A DNA stretch of 7,363 nt from an uncultured Flammeovirgaceae bacterium (GTDB lineage: Bacteria > Bacteroidota > Bacteroidia > Cytophagales > Cyclobacteriaceae). A program made the translations under genes and the position numbers. Where the stretch lies: NCBI GenBank assembly GCA_946480685.1, contig CAMLLI010000190.1, positions 1-7,363 of the forward strand, read 5' to 3'. The first letter of the stretch is position 1. Each line of letters begins with the position of its first letter. Positions 1-6,198 of the stretch are shown here, one piece after another. The notes below the pieces were generated by a model. That model ran no database searches. It saw only the letters and a list, made by a program, of their open reading frames with translations, and was not told the DNA's origin.

Positions 1-1296
1 CAAAGCTGGGAGCATATACCTCTACCGGTGTTTAGCGGGCAGGATGAAAATAGTATTACGGATATAAAATTTTCAGATCAGCAACATGGTTATGCCGTAG
101 GCTCCGCAGGAAATATACTCACAACACAGGATGGCGGTAAAACGTGGAGTACACGCAATCAGGGATACCCGTTCCTTTATACCTGTGATTTTGTTGACGA
201 TAAAAACGGATATGCTTCTTCCGGCAAAGGATTTTTCAAAACGACTGATGGCGGCAACTCGTGGCAATATGCGGAGGGTTCAGATTCGCTGGTAATTCTG
301 GATATGGATTTTAAAAACGTTGACGATGGTATATTTTATGGTTTCCGTAATAATTACTTTCACGTGAAGGATGGCGCTACGAAGATTGAACCGATTGAAC
401 TGCCGGTAAATTTCATGTCGTTATCAGAAGCCATTGTAGAGGGCGATTCATTATTCATCAGCGGAACTACATTAGCGCCTTCCGGAAATGTATTGTTAAA
501 GTCGGGCGATCGCGGTAAGAACTGGCAGGTGTTACCTATACACGAAGAGGATGAATTTATAGTTGAGTTAAATCGTGTCGGTACTAAATTTTACCTCGGC
601 ACAACGCAGTCGATATTGCAATCGGGTAACGGAGCGAGCTGGCAGGCGCTTAAATCATTTTCGTTTGAATACCTGGACTGCATGACGTTTGCCAACGAAC
701 AGGTAGGTTTTGCAAGCATCGGTGGTAAAGCTATGCGCACGCACGATGGTGGTGTAAACTGGTATGAGGTAGGTACATTTCCAAAGAATATACTTATCAA
801 TAAATTCCTGGTGGCAAATTCAAAGGTAGTTTTTGCATACGGAGCGAAATATATAGATGACGCTTACTATGGTGCGATCTGGAAGTCGACCAACTTTGGC
901 ATGACCTGGACAGAGGAGATTTTGCCGGTGTTGGTAGATGAAGCTATCACTGATATGAGTATAGTTGGTAAGAACGTGTTTGCTATTGGTGGCTTCGGTC
1001 AGGTATTTCGAACGGAGTTAACCGAAGTGATTACGGATGTGGAAGGTGATGCATTTACATCGCTCGCTATATTTCCCGTTCCTTCTTCGCGCTATCTCAA
1101 TTTCGAAATTCCGAAAGATGAAGTGGCCGAGAAGGTATATCTGTACGACCTGCAAGGCAATGTGTTGAGGGTTCCGTATGAAAAGCATGAAACACGCTAT
1201 CAACTTGACCTGGTCGGATATACGCAAGGGCTATACATACTGGATGTAGCTACCAGTAAAAAACGATATCGGCAGAAAGTGGTGAAGATAAATTGA
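1..1296 (+). CDS. Secreted YCF48/BNR-repeat beta-propeller-like protein with T9SS C-terminal sorting domain (5' partial)
   Basis: The reading frame is open from the first base, so the gene starts upstream; the GTG at base 28 lies inside a repeat and is not a credible start. 431 codons are present. Repeated blades carry the YCF48/BNR signature (D-G-G-x-x-W or variants): DGGKTW at 130-147, DGGNSW at 247-264, DRGKNW at 508-525, NGASW near 628, DGGVNW at 745-762 and FGMTW near 895, with GYAVG or VGFAS strands before several. The last ~75 residues (from about base 1066) form a type A T9SS sorting domain: an FPVPSS start in place of the usual yPNPs, then YLYDLQGNVL, then GLYILDV, then a basic end (KKRYRQKVVKIN). 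From family knowledge, such domains direct export across the outer membrane and are cleaved or anchored at the cell surface. The specific role is unknown; YCF48-like repeats in secreted Bacteroidota proteins are usually structural or binding scaffolds. The stop lies 7 bp from the convergent ispE stop. Confidence 0.9.
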   Translation, partial: QSWEHIPLPVFSGQDENSITDIKFSDQQHGYAVGSAGNILTTQDGGKTWSTRNQGYPFLYTCDFVDDKNGYASSGKGFFKTTDGGNSWQYAEGSDSLVILDMDFKNVDDGIFYGFRNNYFHVKDGATKIEPIELPVNFMSLSEAIVEGDSLFISGTTLAPSGNVLLKSGDRGKNWQVLPIHEEDEFIVELNRVGTKFYLGTTQSILQSGNGASWQALKSFSFEYLDCMTFANEQVGFASIGGKAMRTHDGGVNWYEVGTFPKNILINKFLVANSKVVFAYGAKYIDDAYYGAIWKSTNFGMTWTEEILPVLVDEAITDMSIVGKNVFAIGGFGQVFRTELTEVITDVEGDAFTSLAIFPVPSSRYLNFEIPKDEVAEKVYLYDLQGNVLRVPYEKHETRYQLDLVGYTQGLYILDVATSKKRYRQKVVKIN

Positions 1297-1303
1297 GTGG
1301 CGC

Positions 1304-2113
1304 TTAAGGGAGTAATCCAGTCCACGAAGTATATCCATCGGGAATTGCTATAGCCACTTCGCGTTCGAATATACCAAATACCGAAGCTCCCGACCCGCTC
1401 ATACTCGCATATATAGCATCGTGTTTATAGAGCGTATCTTTCAGATCAGCAATGACAGGATACTTTTTAAAGACCGATTCTTCGAAATCATTTTTGATAA
1501 CACGTTTCCAGTCGGCAAGCGCGTGTGTTTCCAGGAGCTGCTGCAAAGGTACTGCGGGTTGGGTGGGAGATATACCGGCATACGCTTCGGCAGTTGATAC
1601 ATGAACGGGAGGTTTGATCAATACCAGGTATTTACCTTTTAGTGAAAGCGAAGCAGGTTGAAGTATCTCACCGCGGCCAGTACCCATCATCGGTTTATCC
1701 TGAATAAAGAAAGCACAATCACTTCCCAGTTGGGCAGCATACGCCATCATCTTTTCAACCGAAAGGTTCAATTGAAAAACCGTATTGAGTAATCGTATGG
1801 TATGAGCAGCATCGGCAGAGCCGCCTCCTAAACCTGCACCGGTAGGTATAATTTTATGAAGGTGAATATTTACCGGTGTGAGGTTGAAATCTTTTTGTAA
1901 AAGGTGATAGGCCTTAAGACAAAGATTGTCAGCATCGTTACCCGGTATAGCCGTGCCGGAAGTTGTGAATGAAAGTATACCGGAAGGAATAATTTCCAGA
2001 ATGTCTGTCCACGGTACAGGATAAAAGCAAGTTTCAAGATCGTGAAAACCATCGCCTCGTTTCCGAATGATGTGGAGGCCGAGGTTGATTTTGCAGGGCG
2101 GGAAAGACACCAT
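1304..2113 (-). CDS. ispE: 4-diphosphocytidyl-2-C-methyl-D-erythritol kinase (IspE)
   Basis: A GHMP-family kinase that phosphorylates the 2-hydroxyl of CDP-methylerythritol with ATP, the fourth step of the MEP isoprenoid pathway, in the cytoplasm. The 269 residues are near the usual length (about 260-290) and complete. Visible motifs: the N-terminal PCKINLGLHI with catalytic-type Lys8; the GHMP ATP loop PTGAGLGGGSADAA at residues 90-103; GSDCAFF at 130-136 with Asp132 in the position of the catalytic Asp; and the C-terminal MSGSGASVFGIF at 238-249. The ATG is supported because the family begins with P-x-K-I-N-L a few residues after Met. It lies 71 bp downstream of fabI on the same strand, so co-transcription is possible. 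Its leader is almost entirely occupied by a repeat cluster that ends about 5 bp before the start codon, and no Shine-Dalgarno is visible. Identity is very secure. Confidence 0.97.
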   Translation of the reverse strand: MVSFPPCKINLGLHIIRKRGDGFHDLETCFYPVPWTDILEIIPSGILSFTTSGTAIPGNDADNLCLKAYHLLQKDFNLTPVNIHLHKIIPTGAGLGGGSADAAHTIRLLNTVFQLNLSVEKMMAYAAQLGSDCAFFIQDKPMMGTGRGEILQPASLSLKGKYLVLIKPPVHVSTAEAYAGISPTQPAVPLQQLLETHALADWKRVIKNDFEESVFKKYPVIADLKDTLYKHDAIYASMSGSGASVFGIFEREVAIAIPDGYTSWTGLLP

Positions 2114-2118
2114 AAGAT

Positions 2119-2176
2119 AGCTGCGAGCTATGAGTTATGAGCTGCGAGTGTAAGAGTAACTCGCAGCTCTGCTCAT
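2119..2176. repeat. Short repeat cluster with an 11-bp hairpin between fabI and ispE
   Basis: The 9-mer AGCTGCGAG occurs as a direct pair at 2119-2127 and 2140-2148 (period 21) and once inverted, as CTCGCAGCT, at 2160-2168. Between the direct copies, the heptamers CTATGAG and TTATGAG lie in tandem (2128-2134, 2135-2141). Arms 2139-2149 and 2159-2169 form a perfect 11-bp stem with a 9-nt loop, and an outer ATGAG/CTCAT pair (2130-2134 with 2172-2176) can extend it across a small internal loop. No T tract follows the stem on the minus strand, so it is not a classical intrinsic terminator for fabI. It could be a REP-like dispersed intergenic repeat, an mRNA processing or stability hairpin, or a weak attenuator. 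The other 5' copy (2119-2127) can also pair with 2160-2168, giving an alternative fold. The structure is directly visible; the function is unknown. Confidence 0.75.
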
Positions 2177-2184
2177 ATGTATAT

Positions 2185-2997
2185 TTACTTGGATAAACGC
2201 TGGATCAGATCTTCGGTGATACCCGTTGAAGAGAAACCTCCATCGTGCATCAGGTTCTGCATCGTTACCATGCGTGTAAAGTCTGAGAATAAACTAACTA
2301 TATAATTCGCACAATCTTCAGATGATGCGTTGCCCAGAGGCGACATCATTTGTGCGTAGTCAAAGAACACATCAAAGCCGGATATACCGGAGCCTGCTGT
2401 TGTTTTGGTAGGCGACTGAGAAATAGTGTTGACACGTACTTTCTTCAGTTTACCGAAGCGGTAGCCATAGCTGCGTGCGATAGATTCCAGAACAGCTTTA
2501 GCCTGCGCCATATCTGAGTAATCAGGATACGTACGCTGCGCTGCTATATATGTAAGCGCAACAATAGAACCCCACTCGTTCATGGAATCCAGTTTCTCTG
2601 CCGTCTGCATTACTTTGTGAAAAGAAACACCTGAGATGTCCAATGTCTTCAGGAAGAAATCATAGTTCATGTCGCCATACGGTCTGCCTTTACGCACGTT
2701 GGGACTCATACCGATTGAGTGCAGTACAAAGTCGAGTTTACCACCCAATACTTCTACAGACTTTGAAAAAAGATTGGTAAGGTCTTGTTCCGAAGTAGCA
2801 TCAGCCGGAATTACTTCAGCATTGCAGGCTGCGGCCAGCTCGTTAATCTTACCCATACGCATGGCAATGGGCGCATTGGTCAAGGTGAATGATCCTCCTT
2901 CTTCCTTAACTTTTAAAGCAGTCTTCCAGGCGATCGAGTTTTCATCCAATGCTCCGAAGATGATACCGCGTTTTCCTTTCAATAAGTTGTTAGCCAT
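2185..2997 (-). CDS. fabI: Enoyl-[acyl-carrier-protein] reductase, FabI type
   Basis: Catalyses the last reduction of each fatty-acid elongation cycle (trans-2-enoyl-ACP to acyl-ACP with NAD(P)H), in the cytoplasm. A member of the short-chain dehydrogenase superfamily; its 270 residues are close to the ~260 of E. coli FabI. Visible motifs: an N-terminal Rossmann segment with GALDENSIAW at 15-24, the FabI-specific replacement for the GxxxGxG of ordinary SDRs; the HSIGMSP strand at 93-99; and the catalytic Tyr150 and Tyr160-x6-Lys167 in TYIAAQRTYPDYSDMAQAK. The SQSPTKT segment (193-199) and the GISGF loop with Phe208 match the substrate-binding loop region, and HDGGFS at 251-256 is the usual C-terminal signature. 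The ATG fits the family start (a few residues before the KGKRGIIFG strand). Divergent from the membrane protein at 3207 and upstream of ispE on the same strand. Identity is very secure. Confidence 0.97.
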   Translation of the reverse strand: MANNLLKGKRGIIFGALDENSIAWKTALKVKEEGGSFTLTNAPIAMRMGKINELAAACNAEVIPADATSEQDLTNLFSKSVEVLGGKLDFVLHSIGMSPNVRKGRPYGDMNYDFFLKTLDISGVSFHKVMQTAEKLDSMNEWGSIVALTYIAAQRTYPDYSDMAQAKAVLESIARSYGYRFGKLKKVRVNTISQSPTKTTAGSGISGFDVFFDYAQMMSPLGNASSEDCANYIVSLFSDFTRMVTMQNLMHDGGFSSTGITEDLIQRLSK

Positions 2998-3033
2998 AGC
3001 AGTTTATGATTCTAAAATGGTTTTGTTAAAGCA

Positions 3034-3041
3034 CAATATTA
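3034..3041 (-). promoter_or_regulatory. Weak -7-like element for fabI
   Basis: Read on the minus strand this is TAATATTG, 7 of 8 to the Bacteroidota -7 consensus TAnnTTTG, about 37 bp before the fabI start. No TTTG element is found at the expected distance upstream, so this is only a candidate. Confidence 0.22.
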
Positions 3042-3115
3042 CAAAATTCTGGTTGTTGCCTACGGAGTATCTGCAGAAGCGGTATGTTATAACAGGCAAT
3101 TTATGCTCTTAAATG

Positions 3116-3128
3116 CCTAATGATTAGG
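3116..3128. promoter_or_regulatory. Operator-like perfect inverted repeat in the fabI/membrane-protein divergent region
   Basis: CCTAAT-G-ATTAGG has perfect 6-bp arms around a single central base. It lies about 120 bp upstream of fabI and about 80 bp upstream of the membrane-protein gene at 3207, so a factor bound here could affect either. No regulator is encoded nearby, and a match of this length in 200 bp could occur by chance, so the assignment is tentative. Confidence 0.25.
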
Positions 3129-3172
3129 GTAAAACGCGCCTGCCAACTACTGGCTAATTGACCTAAAAAATA

Positions 3173-3186
3173 GTAACTTTAGTTAC
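3173..3186 (+). promoter_or_regulatory. Candidate -7 region within an inverted repeat, upstream of the membrane zinc-ribbon gene
   Basis: GTAAC-TTTA-GTTAC is a perfect 5-bp inverted repeat that contains TAACTTTA (3174-3181), 7 of 8 to the Bacteroidota -7 consensus TAnnTTTG. A start just downstream would leave a leader of about 20 nt before the ATG at 3207. An ATTG lies at 3157-3160, only 13 bp upstream, shorter than the usual ~19-bp spacing, so the -33 part is not convincing. Confidence 0.3.
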
Positions 3187-3206
3187 AATCAAAAAACAGA
3201 AAGCCT

Positions 3207-3941
3207 ATGGAAACTACGTCTACATTTTTCACTACGTGGGATCGGTACATGTACGCAGGCGCATCAACATGTGTGGTCCTCGGGATCATCGTACTCGTGT
3301 ATCACGAGTTTAAAGTTTTTCAGATCAGAGACTATAAAGAAAAGTATGACTATGTAAACCTGCATGAGATACGTTACTTCTGGTATGCAGTAATGGCGTT
3401 TACATTGGCCGGTACATTCTTTGCCAACACCATTGCCAGCCGCGCCATTGAAGCGAACAGCATGCGGTGGTTTTATGTACGCATCTTTATTTCATTGGGA
3501 CTTACCGTTATTGCGTACTTTGTTTTCTTCAGCCTGGTGAAAGTTTATTATGCCGGGTATATAGAAAGAAAACTTATCCAGCTGCGCGAGATGCCGCGCA
3601 TGTCTCCGGCCGGTAATATGATGCGCAAGCTTGCCGATTCAGAAGTACAGGAGCATCACCTGGAAGGAACGAAGAAAGATGAAGTGCACCTGGTAGATTA
3701 TGATGTGTGGATTGATGACAAGACAGGCTATAAGAAAATAGAAAAATACAACGCCTATCAGCATGCAGAGGAATGTTCGGAATGCGGATACTATACCATG
3801 AAGATCGACTCTGAAGAAATCGAGGAGGCTCCGACACCATCGCGCACCGGCTTGCTGCTGAAACACTATAAATGCTCATACTGCGGACACCGTGAACAGC
3901 ACGAAGTGGTGATTGCACGATTATCTGAAAATGTCGCCTGA
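3207..3941 (+). CDS. Three-TM membrane protein with cytoplasmic zinc-ribbon tail, function unknown
   Basis: I do not recognise a named family. The 244 residues begin with a membrane region: hydrophobic helices at about 16-33, 57-76 and 89-112. The first two are joined by a charged loop (YHEFKVFQIRDYKEKYDY), and the third is followed by a basic stretch (YIERKLIQLRE), suggesting the tail is cytoplasmic. The tail (about 113-244) holds one intact zinc-ribbon: CSEC at 190-193 and CSYCGH at 223-228, 29 residues apart. Just before it, PRMSPAGNMMRKL (130-142) and DYDVWIDDKTGYKKIEKY (164-181) resemble the first half of the double zinc-ribbon tail found on some TPM/YgcG-type membrane proteins, but with no cysteines; that comparison is from memory and is inference. 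The start is taken at the ATG preceding the first helix by 15 residues. Divergent from fabI, convergent with the histidine kinase (43-bp gap). It could be a redox- or metal-linked membrane scaffold; no enzymatic motif is seen. Confidence 0.88.
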   Translation: METTSTFFTTWDRYMYAGASTCVVLGIIVLVYHEFKVFQIRDYKEKYDYVNLHEIRYFWYAVMAFTLAGTFFANTIASRAIEANSMRWFYVRIFISLGLTVIAYFVFFSLVKVYYAGYIERKLIQLREMPRMSPAGNMMRKLADSEVQEHHLEGTKKDEVHLVDYDVWIDDKTGYKKIEKYNAYQHAEECSECGYYTMKIDSEEIEEAPTPSRTGLLLKHYKCSYCGHREQHEVVIARLSENVA

Positions 3942-3984
3942 AAGAAAATCAGCATCCCGACAGGAGGAAAGAAAAAGAAAAATT

Positions 3985-6144
3985 TTATTGAATGATCGGA
4001 AGCTTCATGGTGATGGTTGTGCCAATACCATAATCGCTGATCAACTCGATGCTTCCATTCAACTTTGTAACGGCCTTCTTCACAAGGTAGAGGCCTAGCC
4101 CATTGCCTTTGGATGCCTGCGATGCGCGGAAGTACAGATCAAACAATTGAGACTGGTATCGCTCTTCAACACCTATACCATTGTCGGCTACCGTGATCTC
4201 GATCGTGTCGCTCAGATGTGAAATGTTAACATCGATAAACGGCTGGGCACCGGGTTGTGTTTTGCGAAAGAGTATAGAGTTCTCGATAACGTTCCGGAAA
4301 ATGATTTGCAGCAACGCCATATTGGAAAGTATAACAATGTCGTGCTGAATGGTTACGTGATGTGCAATGCTATATTTCTCAAAGTCTGATTCAAAGTAGC
4401 GCACACTGTCGTGAATCAGTTGATTGATGTTAACAGGTTCAAACGGAAGATCGGTTTTGTTCAGCTCATACATCATCTGCATCTTGAACAACATGCTGTC
4501 CATACTGCGGGCCGTTTCAACAACTTTATCGAACAGAACAACTACCGAGTTTGAATCATTCATCACATAACGGGCCACCTGGTTCAAGCCTAGCAAGGTT
4601 GTTATAGGTCTGCGCATGTCGTGTGAAGACCGGTACAGAAAGGTGTCCAATTCTTTATTGGCCAATTCCAGTTCATGCGTGCGCTCCATTACTTTTTGTT
4701 CGAGCTGGGCATTGAGCGATTGTATATATTGATTGTTCTCCTGCAGTTTGGCACTCTGTGCTTCCAGCTCCGTGTTTTTCATTTCAATTTCATCGTGCTG
4801 CACGCGTATCACCTTGGCTATATTTCGCTGACGTCTGTAGTTATAGACCAGGTTGATAACGAGAATCACAAGCAGTATTAATCCTACCAGTGTAGCAATA
4901 AAAATGGTGCGCTGGCTGCGAATGCGCTCCTGCTGAATCTCATTGTTCTTGGTGAGCAGTTCGATCTCCGTTTGTTTCTGATCGAGATCATAGCTCGCTT
5001 TTACTTTGGCCAGGTTAAGCGATTCCTGCTCCTGGTATAGCGAGTCGCGCAGGTATACATGTTGGTTCAATGCTTTATAGGCGCCTGAAAAATTTCCGAC
5101 AGCCGATTGATAGATAGAATACGTACGGTAATAGTTTGCCATCGCTTTGCGCCTGTTTACCTTGTCGGGCTCCAATGCAAACAGCACTTTGGCAGAATCG
5201 AGGTAACGGGCCGCCATCTTTACATCATTCATCGACAAGTATATTTCGCATAGTCCGGTAGCAGCCATGCCGGCACTTCCCCATACTTTAAATTTCTTGC
5301 TGGTGGTATAGTCTGCCAATATACTTTTGATTGCTTCCTGCGTGTGTCCCAGATCTTTCAACACCACAGCCTTGTTACCATTGATAAGACCGATCCAGAA
5401 CTCGTTGTTGATTTCTTTCGCTATAGCTTCTGCCTTCTCATAATTAATAATAGCGATGTCGAATTGTTTGATAGCATAGTTGGCGAGTGCGATGGTATTG
5501 TATACACTCATCTTCTGAAACTTGCTTGCCGGAGTGATTTCCCCTAGTGAAAGTTTCTCATGATAGTTCAACACGTTATACCCTTCTTCAATACACTGGC
5601 GGTAATTACGGGCGCGATAGTTTATCATGCAACCTTCATAATGGCAAAGCACCACATAGCTATACATCTTCTGGTCTTCAAAGGTTTTGGCAGCATTGAG
5701 TATATGCTGAAGTCCTTCCGACAGAAGTTCTTGCTTGCTTAGAAATTCGCCAATGTTATACTCAGCCAGTGCAAGTGCAAAATTATCGTTACGATGGTTG
5801 GTGGCTGCGAGCAATGCCTCATCGTAATAGCGCAGCGCTTCTTCCTTGTTGCCGATGCGATCGTAGATGCGGGCAATGTTACGACACGCTAATACCTCGG
5901 CTAAAATTTTTTTACTGTTACGTGCAGCCGATAAAGCCTGGAATGCTGAACTAAGCGCCTGCCCGGTAGAAGCCCTGGCCAGATTTTTTTCCATGGCATC
6001 AAAAACATAGACTAGTCTTTCGCGCGGAGCGGTGGCAATAATGTCAACCATGCTGTCGGCACGAATAGTATCTTGAGCAACGATGGAGTTTACAGCCAGG
6101 CCCATGAAGAGGAACAGAATGATGATGCCCGGATTTTTATGCAT
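3985..6144 (-). CDS. TPR-containing transmembrane sensor histidine kinase
   Basis: A 719-residue two-component sensor. Order of parts: a signal peptide (MHKNPG, then hydrophobic IIILFLFMGLAV, likely cut after IVAQ near residue 24); about 330 residues of degenerate tetratricopeptide helices in the periplasm (clearest units near 84-115, 213-245 and 252-280); a transmembrane helix at about 413-436; a coiled coil at about 440-500; then the kinase core. The H-box is YRSSHDMRRPITTL with phospho-acceptor His508. The N-box is FRNVIENSILF (Asn618, Asn622), G1 is DNGIGV (654-659), the F-box is LFDLYFRAS and G2 is GNGLGLYLVKK (680-690). All catalytic boxes are present, so activity is expected. It lacks a receiver domain, and no response regulator is in the window, so the partner and signal are unknown. 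From family knowledge, periplasmic TPRs probably bind a protein or peptide ligand or mediate dimer signalling. Divergent from murI with 54 bp between the start codons. Confidence 0.96.
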   Translation of the reverse strand: MHKNPGIIILFLFMGLAVNSIVAQDTIRADSMVDIIATAPRERLVYVFDAMEKNLARASTGQALSSAFQALSAARNSKKILAEVLACRNIARIYDRIGNKEEALRYYDEALLAATNHRNDNFALALAEYNIGEFLSKQELLSEGLQHILNAAKTFEDQKMYSYVVLCHYEGCMINYRARNYRQCIEEGYNVLNYHEKLSLGEITPASKFQKMSVYNTIALANYAIKQFDIAIINYEKAEAIAKEINNEFWIGLINGNKAVVLKDLGHTQEAIKSILADYTTSKKFKVWGSAGMAATGLCEIYLSMNDVKMAARYLDSAKVLFALEPDKVNRRKAMANYYRTYSIYQSAVGNFSGAYKALNQHVYLRDSLYQEQESLNLAKVKASYDLDQKQTEIELLTKNNEIQQERIRSQRTIFIATLVGLILLVILVINLVYNYRRQRNIAKVIRVQHDEIEMKNTELEAQSAKLQENNQYIQSLNAQLEQKVMERTHELELANKELDTFLYRSSHDMRRPITTLLGLNQVARYVMNDSNSVVVLFDKVVETARSMDSMLFKMQMMYELNKTDLPFEPVNINQLIHDSVRYFESDFEKYSIAHHVTIQHDIVILSNMALLQIIFRNVIENSILFRKTQPGAQPFIDVNISHLSDTIEITVADNGIGVEERYQSQLFDLYFRASQASKGNGLGLYLVKKAVTKLNGSIELISDYGIGTTITMKLPIIQ

Positions 6145-6158
6145 GGCTCAGATACAGG

Positions 6159-6180
6159 TAAAGCTAAATTTAATAAAATT
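6159..6180. promoter_or_regulatory. AT-rich bidirectional promoter candidate between the kinase gene and murI
   Basis: The 54-bp gap must serve two divergent genes unless murI uses a promoter inside the kinase gene. It contains TAAATTTA (6165-6172), which reads the same on both strands and matches TAnnTTTG except for the last base, and TAGCTTTA on the minus strand (6159-6166). AATTT and AAATT (6167-6171, 6176-6180) form a small inverted repeat. No clear -33 TTTG is seen for either direction. Confidence 0.25.
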
Positions 6181-6198
6181 CGCAGCGATTTACAGAAA

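Noticed and set aside
28..30. GTG as the start codon of the first gene
   Set aside because: The frame is open to base 1 and the residues before it (SWEHIPLPV) continue a YCF48-type blade, so the true start lies upstream of the window.
2669..3112. 147-codon open frame on the plus strand over the fabI start
   Set aside because: Mostly antisense to conserved fabI motifs; no recognisable protein features.
3574..3918. 114-codon open frame on the minus strand inside the membrane zinc-ribbon gene
   Set aside because: Its composition is rich in Ser, Arg and Cys with no domain, and it lies wholly antisense to a gene with clear helices and zinc motifs.
3962..3967. Perfect AGGAGG on the plus strand after the zinc-ribbon gene
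   Set aside because: No gene follows it on that strand; it lies in a purine-rich 43-bp convergent gap before the kinase stop, and Bacteroidota make little use of such sites.
6073..6198. N-terminal extension of MurI from the ATG at 6073 or 6139
   Set aside because: It would overlap the signal-peptide coding region of the divergent kinase, has no similarity to MurI, and would make the protein about 20-42 residues too long.
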